Shown here in pieces: positions 1 to 11,416 of a stretch of DNA of 64,000 nt (its first letter is position 1; each line of letters starts with the position of its first letter). Made by a program: the position numbers and the translations under genes. The stretch is from Bugula neritina (Eukaryota > Bryozoa > Gymnolaemata > Cheilostomatida > Bugulidae). The notes under the pieces are model-generated. The model was not told the origin of the DNA. It was given only the letters and a program-made list of their open reading frames with translations, and searched no databases. The stretch is taken from the NCBI GenBank assembly GCA_964035545.1, contig OZ037767.1:9538207-9602206 (forward strand). The letters run 5' to 3'.

Positions 1-161
1 GCATGGTTTACTCTTTTTGAAAATTCCCGCTTAAACCTTTCATTTTTAGATTGTAGTTTGATAAAACGATTTTTGCTTTTAGTTTTAGGGCCAAGTCTAA
101 CAGCTTGGACAGGTTTGTTGAAAGTTTTAAATAGTTATTTACACATTTAATTCATCACATT

Positions 162-641
162 TTACATTGCACTTTCTCTTTCCGCTAGGCCATACAGGAT
201 CGTATTGAATTTCCTTGCTTTGTTGTCTTTCTTGTCCATCTCTAAAGCAAGTGGTGCTTGGCTGGTTGTGGTTATTTGTAGGCTTTTTTTATTATTCCCA
301 ATTTTTGTGTCTTTGCTGGTAATATCAACCCATGTTTTTTTGCAGAGCACTAACTTTTTCATGCTGTGTTGATGGTATTTCTCTAACTTTCTTCCAACTT
401 TATCAATTTGCTTAATGCTGTGAAGCATCTTCATAGTGCCACGATCATCTTTTTGAGAAAAGCCACCAACACCTCTTTCGGACAGTTTGGTGTTGAAAAT
501 TACCTCAGATGGTTGGAGGCCCTAACATGTTCCATGATACCATTTCAGGCACACATCACAAAAAATCCATTTTGTGGCAGCTTTTGCTGTTTTCCTTCTT
601 TGGTTAGAAAGAAGCACTCTTTCTTGAAGCTCGATACACAT
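162..641 (-). pseudogene. PHD-finger protein fragment with one in-frame stop
   Basis: Read on the minus strand from an ATG at 641, one frame contains WIFCDVCLKWYHGTC. This is the C-X2-C-X4-H-X2-C half of a PHD zinc finger, with the usual aromatic Trp before the first Cys and WYH in the core. A TAG stop (522-524) follows directly, where PHD fingers normally read V/I-G-L; the frame then continues GLQPSEV and stays open for about 115 codons of Lys-rich, low-complexity sequence. PHD fingers bind histone tails in nuclear proteins, and some transposon-encoded proteins carry them too. No promoter, splice sites or upstream finger half were found. I read it as a decayed gene or transposon piece. A recoded or mis-sequenced stop cannot be excluded. 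Confidence 0.55.
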
Positions 642-1948
642 AATTCATTTTGATCTGTATTCTTGTCATCTCCAGTAAACCCAGACCGAGAACGTTTAAA
701 AGGGAAGAAGGCACCTTCACTGTGACCAACTTGGTCTTGAGACTGAGCGAGTGTGGTGGTGACATACCCACGCGTAAACTATTCAATTCAAAAAGAAAAA
801 CCAAATCTGTTGAAGCTACCAATGGCTAAGCTGGGTTTTGCTAACTTCAAACTTGATGCTAAAATGATAATTGAAGAGTTATAATTACGCTATGTAGGTG
901 TAAGCAGAGTGTCTAATTTGAGCTGTTTTTATCTTTGTATTTAGGATCAATTCATACAACTACTTTAATTTAAAGCTCGTTTGTTTAGAAATTCAAATTT
1001 AGCGTCTTTCATGGGTATAAAATGACACTCTTTACTATGATTACTTGCTTTAGAGTGACACTCTAGCTTATACAGCCTGACTAGGGATAGGAAGGGTTTT
1101 CAGAGGTGATCAGAGTTTATTTGAATCACCAACGTTGATCAAATACTGACCGTAAAAACTAAAATAATAATTACATAATGATACTACATAAGGCATAATG
1201 ATAATGATACTAATGCAAACAAAATGTATGTAACTAATATAGTATATATGTAAAAGCACCAACAACATATATAATAAATTGTAGATAGCAGCATGAAATA
1301 ACAATTCAACTTAGCATGTAACTACAGCCCGTATTATTGAAACTTTATAACATAAAAATGTAAGCACAATACCTAATTGCAAATAGAAGTTTATTACCTC
1401 TTTTCTCTCTTTCCTAGTCTACTGTTATGTTGATGCTGTGGCTTTGTACAGTCTTCCAAAGTAACTAATTACAGTAGTAAATAGCAATTACAAATAATGC
1501 TACTCTTTGGTAGTCTTTCATAAACTTATTAATGCTACTCTTTGGTAGTCTTACATAACTCAAAAATGCTATCTAAACTGACAGCATGACTAACAATATT
1601 GAAACTACTAAAAATGGTTTTCTTATATAATAATCCATTTGATAGACATTATTGTGTTGCAAGAAGTATGATTTCACATTTTGGCTATTTTGGGGTAGGA
1701 TCTTACTATTTCAAAGAAGTGGGCTGAAGTAAACAAACATCGTGTGACATCACAGCTGATGCAAGCATAACTGCTGACTATGAATAATTTGACATGTGTA
1801 GCTAACTGTTTTTGTTTGGTAAACAAGCATTAGGTTGACTACTGACTTGCTAGTGGTTGGGTTAATTTTAGATTGATGATATTGTGAATGATTTTACTAT
1901 AAATAATAATTCCTGTAAACATCATGCATCCTATTTAGTAACATTACA
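642..1948. other. AT-rich stretch without a supported gene
   Basis: Short open frames here are low-complexity and match nothing I recognise. A short imperfect duplication built around aatgctactctttggtagtc lies at about 1495-1552. No RNA gene or clear terminal repeat was seen. Confidence 0.5.
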
Positions 1949-2183
1949 ATGGGCGACCTTGACCTAGTTTTCAAAAAGGTTTTCGATAAAGTTCCTTATC
2001 TACTACTCATGGAGGAAATCAGGCAAATTAAAAAAATTGTCTCATTCATTGACAATTGGATACAAAGCTTTTTGACTGACAGAAGTAAAAAAGTGGTGAT
2101 CAAAGAGACTGAATCATCAAAACTAGGTTCCTCAAGGGTCAGTTATTGGGCTAAAACTTTTCCTAATCTACATCGATGATCTT
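1949..2183 (+). pseudogene. Non-LTR (LINE) reverse transcriptase fragment
   Basis: The first frame reads FKKVFDKVPYLLLMEE, then NWIQSFLTDRSKKVVI. These match the palm-domain blocks AFDKVPHxLLL and W-I-x-SFLxxR-x-x-V-x-V of LINE reverse transcriptases. After a frame change near 2130, PQGSVIGLKLF and LIYIDDL follow (2130-2183), corresponding to PQGSVLGPLLF and the catalytic Y-x-DD motif. The first catalytic Asp block is altered (DLVFKKVFDKV). No upstream endonuclease and no 3' tail are visible. It is a short, dead internal fragment of a jockey/CR1/RTE-like element. The family level is secure, the clade is not. Confidence 0.8.
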
Positions 2184-2298
2184 TAATCACTACTGGCTTC
2201 TTAGTGTCATACTGCAGGAGCTCTGACTTAATCTGTTCTGTTCTGTTCTGCAATGTCCTACACCCACATAATATTCTTCTTTAATAAAACACGAAGTG

Positions 2299-2426
2299 GT
2301 ATGGTCAAGTTTTTATGCTTGGAGAAAATGTCTCAGGTTTGCGCGGTACCTGTGGGTATGGTATGGTATGGTCAAGTTTTTATGCTTGGAGAAAATGTCT
2401 CAGGTTTGCGCGGTACCTGTGGGTGA
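2299..2426. repeat. 67-bp direct tandem duplication, two copies
   Basis: A 67-bp unit beginning gtatggtcaagtttttatgc is present twice back to back (2299-2365 and 2366-2426, the second slightly shorter at its end). The copies look identical, so the duplication is young. The junction carries an extra GTATG run. Confidence 0.9.
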
Positions 2427-4466
2427 CAGGCTTAGCATTATTTTGCATACACATCTCATAAGGCTTCTACATATTCATTAATTCTCAAAAAACCTTGCTA
2501 AACTCAGAGCAAGGATTAGGTTGCATATTCACAGCATTTACATAATTATTATTAACTTTTAACAAAGACAAGGCGAAACAAGCATATTTACTAAGTAACT
2601 CTGTGCTTTGATTTTTAACCATGTAAATGTTTTCAAAAGTGTTTGCACTGTCTAAAGTTATTTGATAAGTTGTGCACTCATGCCAACAATAGGAAATACA
2701 GTGCTACAGGTTCCAAACAGTTTTTGTCTGATTCAACTAGTTTATTAATATTACCTCTGTAATCATTAATGTTTACCACTGTCACGCCTGCGCCAATATT
2801 TAGTTTAAATTTAAGTTAGCACTCACTATCTGGCTGCGTTACCCATACATTAGCTGTTAGATTGAGGGGTTCAACTGATGAAGATCTTTTCCAGGGAATA
2901 CAGAATCAGGGTCTGCTTTAAAGTTGTCGCTGGGCCCAGTAACTTCACGGACACTGGCTGGTTGCTTCAATTTAAGTGTCAATATTGGGACTGGAACAAG
3001 GAGTGCCATTGGTTGTGCCTTTTTACTCTCAATATTATTCATTGTTATTAAAGGTTACTAGCTACCACCATGTAGTATTATGACAAATGAATCTTATTGC
3101 TTGTAGGACATGCTAAGGGAACCCCACCACTAACAGTGGTGGTTATATGTATATGCACAATCTATATATGTATGTTTCAGTCAGACATACTAGCTCAAAT
3201 CTGAATTTTTCAGCAACAGCTTGTTCAGTTTTTCTTAGGATCTTGTGTTGGAAAAAAATAATTTCAATATTTTATTTGAAGCAGTTTCACATAGTTCCAT
3301 TCACCATCACCTTACTTTCAGTTTTTGATATTTTAAAACAATTATTGAAATCAGGACTCTTTTTTTCATATTGCAAATAGCTTCCTTTAACCCTGTGATT
3401 TCGATTTGCTAAATTTCATTGTCAGCTTAATTTAACTCCCTAGTCTGATCAAGGTTTCCTTGACTTAGTCCCTATTTTCTTCGTATCGGTCCTATTCAGG
3501 GCCATCAACCTGACGCAAAGAGCTCTAATAATAATTTTTACTACATGGTTATACAAGTCCCTCATTTGGTTTACAGTGTGAAATTTATTCTATTACAGGT
3601 TAGTTTGTTTTATATACATTGATTCCTTTGGTGTCTCCAATAGGTCTTGTTAATAAACTGTCATAATGTACTAGTGAGCTTGCATATACTAATGTTTCCT
3701 CACCACTGGTAGCAGACCTGATGGTTATTGACATATTTGGGCAATCTCATCATTTCTTCATCTGCTATTCGAAGCGTTTAGTGTTGTTTTTCTCATGAAA
3801 TTATCATGAGACGATTTAGTTGGTAGATTCTTGTGTCTCTGTCGGAGACGCTAAAGGCTAAGCCAAAAACGTGCGTTGATGATACTTTCTCAGCCCCTCA
3901 ATCTAACAGCCGACTGAACAGTCTTGTGCTGTATTATTTCCAAAGACTTGAAACTTTTCCATTTAATGAAGTATTTAGTAATGTAATGAGACCTGCAGTT
4001 ATGAAGTTTGCAGCAGCTTTTTTCCAGTTGAAGGGTGTCTAAGAGTTGCTGACTTACGAAATTGATTTTGGAAGTATTTGTTGAAAATTTTGGCACACTT
4101 TGTACACTTCTAAATCTTATATAAGAATCATCATTTGACATGGTATTTCTTTCCAGAAATTTTTGAATCACCTCTTTGAATGTATTGGCATAATTTTTAT
4201 ACTAAATATTCTCTTTTTTGTTGACATTCAATTTTACTACTTCCTTTACTTTATTTTTCCAAAAAAAATTGTTACCAGTCTCTTCATATTTTTTTTCCGG
4301 ACCTCTGTGTTTTTGGTATAGTTTTTGCTTTTTGAATCAGTTTGTGTTTTTTTTGCATTGGCCTGTATGTAAAGTTGCATAAATTTTTTGACTGCGATCA
4401 AGGCTCTCTTGTTGGTTGGTCTATGTGAGAAGTTTTTAAATAATCATCACTCATCATTGGGGATAT
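2427..4466. other. AT-rich sequence without a supported gene
   Basis: Only short frames occur. A minus-strand frame at 2857-3042 and another at 3890-4171 look peptide-like but have no recognisable domain and no convincing splice context. Nothing else was identified. Confidence 0.4.
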
Positions 4467-4822
4467 TGTGATAAACTTGTGGGTCGAATGTAACTTAGTG
4501 CAAGAACAAGGAGTGTTGAAGTAGTAGTGCTCAGAATATTTATTGTAATAAATGTAAATAGGTCTTAACCAGGTGAGCTCCAGTGGTAGACTGAATCCCC
4601 ACTGAAACTCGCCTGCTTTTATACACAGAGAACAAAGACATGCATACACAAAAGATCTTTTGTGGTCTGAAATTCGGTAACTCCGAAATTCGGAAATCCC
4701 GAATTTCGGCAGAACCAAAATTTGGATGCTCCGAGTCTCGGGCCACAAATTTTCAACGTCGATATTAACACACACAAAATTAAAGAAATAGGGAACAAAA
4801 GAGATACAATTTTACCACACAC
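4467..4822 (-). repeat. Putative 3' LTR with TATA box and poly(A) signal
   Basis: On the minus strand a short purine tract (GATAGGGGGTG) precedes TGTGTGGTAAAATTG, the proposed LTR start. Inside are TGTATAAAAGCAGGCG (TATA box near 4615-4626) and, about 80 bp further, AATAAA (near 4538-4543), the order expected of U3-R-U5. The 3' end at a CA near 4467 is a guess, since no second LTR exists here for comparison. Confidence 0.5.
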
Positions 4823-4830
4823 ACCCCCTA

Positions 4831-6241
4831 TCAAAAAGCGTGCTTTCCGATTACAGAGGGCTTACAACAAAAACAAAAAAAATAAAACAGAAATGACAAA
4901 AAACAAGCAAAAAAAAGGTTTGTTACGCAAGACAATCTAACTAGATACATGCAACAGAAACAACACAGAAAATACAGATAACATGCTTTGTAAGAATCAA
5001 TTGCTACACACCCCACCACCATTGTCCGAGGGATACCGCCTCTTATTGTGTTATTTTGGCGCTGTTCTAGCTGGTAGAGCCGCAGTTGGGTTAGGTCCTC
5101 TTCACACCGCGTCAGACGGCGTCGTAAGTGACGCACCTCCTCTTCCAGCTGGGGTCGGGAGCGGGAAGTATTGTGCCCCGTCCGTTGCTGTCTGCCCGCC
5201 GCCAAGGGTCAGGGGCCCAGGTCCGACGCACTGGGCTTTACACCGTCACCGACCCTTGCCAGCACGACCCGAAGAGGCTGGGTGGCTGCTGGTTGGAGGG
5301 CGGCGGCGGGCTTTCCATCCTCTTATTGTATTGGCCGACACGGCGGAAACCCTTGGCCGAGAGCGGCGCGCTTATGGGGGTCCGCGACGTGTGGCAGTAT
5401 GAAATCCCGGAACTCCGGGAATGTGGCTTGGTCCACCGCAAACAGGTGGCCCGTGTGACAGCGCGATATGCGCTGATGCCTCAGCACATAGTCACGCTGA
5501 TACGAATATTTACCGCAAAGGCAGAATACAATAATATAATGCTGTGGGGCGTGAACCCGCAGCCGCCGGGTAGAGGAGAATTTTCTCATGCATTGCTGGC
5601 AGATGCGGTTGCCCGTCTCACCGCATGCTTCACCAATCTTACGATTGGTGTAGCAAGACACCCAGTACTGGCGAGTCACCAGTGCCTGGGCAGAGCTAGT
5701 CTGGAGGTGTCTTCATCGTCAGCAGGAGTAAAAGAGGGCTCACCGTATAGTATACCCTGCTCCTCCCCTGCAGCAAGCTGAAGCTCTACCGGGTTGATAA
5801 CAGGGCTACTAATAATGGTGAATAGCACCTCGGCTTGGTTGGTAGAGGCCTGCGGGCTGCTGGGAGCCGTCACAGGGGCAGGTGGAGAGGAGGAGTCGAT
5901 ACGACTCACACCCACCTCGTCGTACTCCATATCAGTGCCTACAACAGATAGCAGAGGCCGTGTGAGGCCGGTCTCGCTATCGCCGAAATTTGGCATCTGT
6001 GGGAGACTGGAAGCTGAGGTGAGTCGCAGAGAGTGACTGACCCCATGTCCTGGTCTAGTAAAAACTCATGGAGAGAGTCTTCTCCTAAACTCACATCAAC
6101 ATCCCCCTCTAACAAAGTAGATTCGAAAAAATCTAGAAAAGCCCAATTAATAACAGTTGGGTTAGACTCCGATACTGGAGGATCTAACCCTAATGAAATA
6201 CCTGTTCTGGTGGTTGTATCTTCAGGGAGAGTTATACCCAT
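4831..6241 (-). pseudogene. C2H2 zinc-finger / coiled-coil ORF in env position of LTR element
   Basis: From ATG 6241 an acidic N-terminal region runs MGITLPED to LDQDMGSV, then shifts frame near 6000 into a Ser/Pro/Glu-rich linker (to about 5680). It shifts again into a segment with two zinc fingers at about 5600-5500: CQQCMRKF with VHAPQH (C-X2-C-X12-H-X3-H), and CLCGKYSY with LRHQRISRCH. The segment ends FPEFRDFILPHVADP. After another break, an Arg/Glu-rich heptad region (LEEEVRHLRRRLTRCEEDL, about 5140-5080) suggests a coiled coil. The parts clearly belong to one ancestral protein split by frameshifts. The function is unknown. Its position between gag and the LTR and its high GC match the element, not the host. 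Confidence 0.55.
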
Positions 6242-6639
6242 CTTTGAAATATTGTCAAAGTTGTTCAAATTTTTGAGTTAAAGTTGCGTGTTACTCGCGT
6301 GCTGGTAGCAATGGAAATGGCCGAGCCTCGTGCTTCAAAATTTTTACATGCCGACTCGTCGGTTAAGCTATCATTGGGAATTCCCATCGAGTTTTGAAGG
6401 GACAACTCAGACAATTGCGTGCCCTACGAAATTCGGCTTGAAATTTTCCCTTCTTGTTGTAAATCTCCAGGATATTGGAGGAATTTACCATCCAAGGGAG
6501 AGTAGAGGCTCATGTCAGATGAATTTCCACCGGGGGGAGGTAACCCTAGATGCCCCACATAGTAATCTGCCTGCTTGGGGCCCACGGTCGGCGGAAGTTA
6601 CCGTGAGCCTCGGTTGTTTAAAGGCAGGTGGCCTTTCGG

Positions 6640-7445
6640 ACAGTGTCTCCGCACATGCCCTGGTACTCCGCATCCTCAGCAAGTGAGCTGAGACGGGCGG
6701 GTAGTGTTGTCCCGCACTCAGGGAGCCCGCCTACCCGCCTGCCCTCGTTGTAACTCAGTCACCGTAGCCTGCAGGCCCTTCACCATGTCCATCAACACGG
6801 TGAGCTGCGTCTGCTCCGGTGACTTAGTTGTCGCTGCCGCCACCTGGGGGTTTGAGAGCGTGGCGCTCTCTGGGTCGTCCTCGACCACCTGGTGGGCGGT
6901 GAACCTCGCCTCTTGAAGCCCTTCTACTTGGAAATAGGCTTTACCCATCTCCAAGGCTTCTTCCAAGCTACTGACCTTGGCAGCCATCCAGCAGCGTTGA
7001 AGATCAGGATTATTCACGCTCCGGAAGAACGCGTTGTATACCATGACTGAAAGCAGTCTGGGCCAAGCGTTCCACCTCGTTTGCGTGTTCCTCTAATGAT
7101 GTCCGCCGGTCCCATCTCTTGACCTGTAGGTGATCTGAAGCCTCCTCAGCTGTCAGGCCAAATCGGGTCCTGAGGGCTCGCAGGATATGCGCTTCATCGG
7201 GTCCAAAAGCAAAACTCTTGGCCCGGCCTGTCAGACAGGCCCGGAGTCGGAGGGCGCGCACTTGAGCTGGCCATTCAGCGATGGTGGCCACGCCCTCGAA
7301 CTCACGGATGAACTGTTCGACATCCCCTTCACTTCCGAAAATCAGGGGACTGAGGCGGTACCTCTCACCAGGTGGCGCCTGTCTCGTCCCCTGCAATTCT
7401 CGGAGGGCTGTCACCAAAGCCTCCACAGTGAGGGTTGGTGTCTCT
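6640..7445 (-). pseudogene. Ty3-type gag capsid and zinc knuckle, truncated and frameshifted
   Basis: The frame entering at 7445 contains FIREFEGVATIAEW, LRLRACLTGRAKSF and SLEEHANEVERLAQTA, the pattern of the retrotransposon gag capsid family (PF03732-like). A one-base frameshift near 7040 moves the reading into VYNAFFRSVNNPDL and a Gln-rich stretch. The nucleocapsid follows at about 6690-6650 as C-stop-GCGVPGHVRRHCPK: a CX2CX4HX4C knuckle whose second residue is a TGA stop. The N-terminus is missing where the GC-rich block ends. Gag packages element RNA; this copy cannot. Confidence 0.7.
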
Positions 7446-8313
7446 GCTGTTATGAAATTGTATTTTTCAATGATGCTGAATAAGGGGCATTTTTAACTTT
7501 ATCTAGCTCACCCAATTATATAACTAACTTGGTTTATCAGTAAAGGAAGTCTTTTACTTCTACAAGCAGTTATCTTATTTTCACGTTTCAAGCAGCAGAG
7601 AAAACTAGATATAAAGCAACCCTAGCTCTATTACTTTATTATTACTCTAGTACATAAGACAATATTTAACAATCAGACAACCTTGTTCAAAAGCCAGTGT
7701 CTCTTCCAAAATTTGATAGAGTGCCCCCTTCAAAATGTTATGTTGGCACTTACTGCAGATTGCCCTTTTGCATTCTACTTTTTTGCTGGTTATAGAATAT
7801 ACTGTCAACTCCCAGTCTTAGAGTTCTTTATGTAGTGCACATAGAAGTTATTTGATATTCACCAATAGAACATGTAAACAACATTATGGTTTTTTACCTT
7901 AAATTTGAAAATTAGTTCATTAGACATTAGTAGTTAGTAGAGCCATCTGTACATTCATCTGCAGGAGCTAACTTGCACAGTTATAGACAATATACATATA
8001 CTTTCCATCCGAAACATGGGCATTATTATGTATTTTATAGTATGAAAGCATAAAGTTCTAGTTGGAATCTAGGCTGGCTCAATTCTTGCAGATCAATCTA
8101 AGTCAAAATTAATCAGTTTTATAGTACTTCCGACTTATTATGATGGTTTTGTATCAACTATAGGTGGAAATTTTCAATCTGTTTGAAAGCAAGTTGACCT
8201 ATTAATAGAACCCCATTCATAATAAACTAGTGCTAGTTACATAAAATGACAGTACAAAAGATGAGAGCCATTGTTCTAAAAGTAGGTATTATACACGCCA
8301 TTTGTTTTTCTCA
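7446..8313. other. AT-rich gap without a supported gene
   Basis: Ordinary AT-rich sequence between two element relics. No 5' LTR for the element ending at 7445, no RNA gene and no long frame were found. Confidence 0.5.
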
Positions 8314-11190
8314 TCAATGCGTTTCTGCAGCTTTTTGTTTTGCTGCTAATTCTAAGAAACAATGCTGCTTTCTCAAAAGCTCCTCATTTTTATGATGCTG
8401 CTGCCAAAAAGCTGGGCTCAAATAGTAAAAAAACCTAAAGAGCTTCACGCACATTGTTTCTGTAAACTTCCCATCACGTTTTATGCATTGAGTTATACTT
8501 CCCTGTACAGTAAATAAAAAAGTCACTATGTTCTTTCTTAGTTATTTTAAGCTGCCCTTTTACCTGCCCATATCAGGGGCGCTTCTTAAGAATATATTTA
8601 TCACCATTAAAAGATTTTTTTTTAAAAATGAAGCTGTAATGTGTAAAAGCAAGGCTCTAATGCTGAGCACTTTATTTCTATAATGCCTTTCCCATGAAAC
8701 TCACAGCTCACTATGCCATCAGGAAAAGCACCTAAAAATGCAAACTCTGTGGATAAAAACAGTTCACAGTCCCAAACGGTAAGGTTCTTGTGATGAGAGC
8801 TGTTGACTTTCAGGTATGCCCTTTTTGCTTTAGTTTCCATTGAGCGGTCATACAGGATAGCTGGTATGAAGCCAATGTCTCTTGAGCTTATCAAAGAGCT
8901 CATGTCTGTGCGTGTGTCTTCAAGTAAAAATTCCATCCGTGCTTTAAGCGATAGAAATTAGAAGCAGTAATTTTACCATGTCTAAGAAATTTGCAGTCAT
9001 TTTGCTTTACCGTTGCTGCTTCTATGTCGCATGCTCTATTTGTTAGCGGTGAGCTGTAATTAATTGAGAAAAAGGCTTCACATCGTTTGCTCTTTCTACC
9101 AAGGTTGACATCAGCAAGTCATCATCAAAAGTTCCAGTTTCTGAAAAATGTTTTAAGCAGCTATGACTTATTTGTATGTCAGAGTGCATTCATGTATATG
9201 ACGCACACACTCACGAGCTCGCAAGCAAACACGCATGAACACACATTTAAATTGATGTATATATACTTATTATTGTAAAATAATATAAAATATTTAAAGC
9301 AATATAGTATATATAAATATATAATTGTTATAAAACAAATGGCAGTATTACAGATAATAAAGCATTTTGATTGCCGTCATGCCCCGTAAGTGCCCTTCAT
9401 AATATGCAGTAATACCTCTCAATAAGGTACTTTCTTGGCACTTGTTGCCATTTTCAATGCTTGACTTTTTATCTTATTGTTGAAAATGATAAACGCGCTC
9501 TCACTGGCAAAACTTTTGAGCTCATCTTCCCATTCTTTGAAAGTTGCACCTTTATTGCTACTGGCAGCCACTTATGCATTTTCACATAATGCCTGTTCTT
9601 TCCAAGATTAACAAGATGTTGAGTATACATACACATTTGGTGGATCTTTTCCAGTTACATTCTCCAACAGTGCAACTTTTTTGAGTGGCTTTTTTGAGAT
9701 ATATAGTCCAAGTCTAAAAACTGCTGCTGCTATGTAGTTGCAAGAACTAAGCCTGAAAAAATATGTATGCCCTGGTGTCCTACTACTCTATCGAGAGAGG
9801 TATTTTGCAAACTCCTCTTTCGAAATTGGGTCCATGAGACAGTCTAGTCTGGTGTAGGGATCAACATATTCTGGCACATCAACTAGAAATTCTCTTCCCA
9901 ACAGCTCAATCCAACAGGCCTTGCACCTACAGGAATAGCCTTTTTAAATTCGAGGCTATATTACAATATGCCAGTCATCAGACGCTTGAAATCCTTGCAG
10001 AACATTCTCCGTGCTCTTTTAAATAAACGTCGACGTCTGCGATGGCTCGGAAGCATTCCAAACTCCTCCTCACTTTTGTTGGAACCTCCTAAACTGGCCC
10101 TTAAGAAGGAAGAGCCTCTTCAGAGATGTGTCAAGCAAAGTCTGGTGTATGATGACTTTATTGCCTAATATCTCCCTCCCAAAAATAAGAGGAAGTTCTG
10201 TGTTCCTTGATCTTGTCGAATTCCCCATTGGCTAAAGGATTTGGTGGAACCTCATTTAGTTGCGTTTCTGGAACATCCTTCGGTTGCGTTTCTGGAACAT
10301 CCTTTAACCTATTGTATTCTTCAGCGAGAAGCTGAGCGTATCTCTCTTTTTTGTTCCTCTATCCCTTGATGGATTCAAATGAGTACTCAGGAGAGCACTT
10401 ATGGAGTTCCTGATTGATAGACTATACTCCTTGTTGCTTCAGTCTCACTTCCTCCCTTGCCAATCTAATCAACATGCCTTCATCCCATCATTTCCTTTTC
10501 TCCCTCTCCTTAATAGTGTTTTTCTCCGTGGGCTCTTCTTAGGGGAATTGATAGCTTGGCTAATGCAGTGGCGAATGAGGTGCGTTGATGGTAGTTGCAA
10601 ACCAGACAAACCCAGGGTCGGTCAGGTCCCCATCCATTAAAGCTCATTTTTATTCTACTGTTTTTTCTGGTGTCACATTTAGTGTTACCACACCGCTGCA
10701 GTGAGCACGCACCTGTATATTCAGAAATAGAAGCCCCAGTAGGGGTTCCTTTACGCCTTCTTCTTAGTGGCATATCCTCTAGATTAAATAACTTACCGTT
10801 TTATAAAAATAACAACTGAGGTAATGCACTATTAGCCGCTGGGACTGTAAAAAAAACCCAGCGTTACCGACTCACAAAGAGAAGGTTGTGCATTCAAGAG
10901 CGTCTGTCTTTTTCTCTACTCCAATTTTCAATAGTCAGTGGATCCAGTATCGCTATACTCTCCTCAACTTTGAAAGGATCTAATATTCTTTTTTCTTTGA
11001 GTTTCCTTTTCTATTGCCAATTTTGCAGGCCGATAGCCAAAGTGCATTGCTCTATGACTTAAGGAGATTAGTTCAGCCTTACTTTTTTGCTGTGTGGCAA
11101 GTATCTCTTTTTAAGATATTCCTTTAGAGCCATTACTTTTCATGTAGCAATTTCTTCATATGTTTTCTCTAAATCTCTTTTGTTAGATGA
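8314..11190 (-). pseudogene. Decayed SAP / SWIM-like / YqaJ-type nuclease gene
   Basis: The clearest part (8936-8622) reads LGAFPDGIVSCEFHGKGIIE with IKCSAL following. This is the P-D-G ... E-I-K-C catalytic pattern of YqaJ-family (lambda-exonuclease-like) nucleases. Just upstream, HGKITASNFYRL (about 8980-8940) is the usual pre-catalytic block, in another frame. Near 9750, SCNYIAAAVFRL resembles the end of a SWIM zinc finger. Near 11130-11030, VMALKEYLKKRYLPHSK, then in another frame KAELISLSHRAMHFGYR, resembles a SAP DNA-binding motif. Downstream, ITQCIKRDGKFTETMC (8500-8450) fits the C-terminal tail. The many stops and frameshifts mean it is dead. Such genes are multicopy in many invertebrates. 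The nuclease call is firm, the SWIM and SAP calls are weaker. Confidence 0.6.
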
Positions 11191-11197
11191 AACTCCT

Positions 11198-11400
11198 TGT
11201 AATGTAAGGTCCTACTCACTCGACAGTCAGTGTTAGAGTGCTGGCTCCTCGTGGGGTCTTTGTTTCCTTAGTCTGGCATCCAAGCCAGCTTGCAGGCTGG
11301 TCGTTAATGCGATTGCTAGCAAGGCGAGTCCGTCCGGTATCCAATGACGTCTAGTTAGCGTCTGCTAACCTGCTAATAATATCAGCTACTTTATATTCCA
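11198..11400 (-). repeat. 3' LTR, complete
   Basis: 203 bp with canonical TG...CA ends when read on the minus strand (TGGAATATAAAGTAG ... CCTTACATTACA). The outer 108 bp repeat at 18371-18478. The internal edge lies directly against a G-rich polypurine tract, which fixes the LTR start. AATATAAAG near its start could serve as a TATA element. Confidence 0.85.
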
Positions 11401-11416
11401 TGCCCCCCCCCCCTTT
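11401..11416 (-). other. Polypurine tract
   Basis: On the minus strand the sequence is AAA, eleven G and CA, directly before the TGGAAT start of the 3' LTR, as expected for the plus-strand DNA priming site of an LTR retrotransposon. Confidence 0.7.

Larger units (their letters stand above)
4467..7445 (-). mobile_element. GC-rich, 5'-truncated, pol-less LTR retrotransposon
   Basis: Read on the minus strand the order is: gag capsid (7445 to about 6718), zinc knuckle (about 6690-6650), a C2H2 zinc-finger ORF (6241-4831), a purine tract at about 4823-4832, then one LTR (about 4822-4467). No protease, reverse transcriptase, RNase H or integrase motif is visible between gag and the LTR. Base composition is strikingly GC-rich from about 5000 to 7445, and drops abruptly to the AT-rich local background at 7445, in the middle of the gag frame. 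No 5' LTR follows there, so the element is truncated. Frameshifts and stops show that it is dead. Either pol was deleted or this is a non-autonomous lineage that borrows pol. Confidence 0.65.

Noticed and set aside
5128-5781. 217-residue GC-rich plus-strand frame
   Set aside because: Antisense to the minus-strand C2H2 ORF, whose zinc-finger motifs make the minus strand the coding one.
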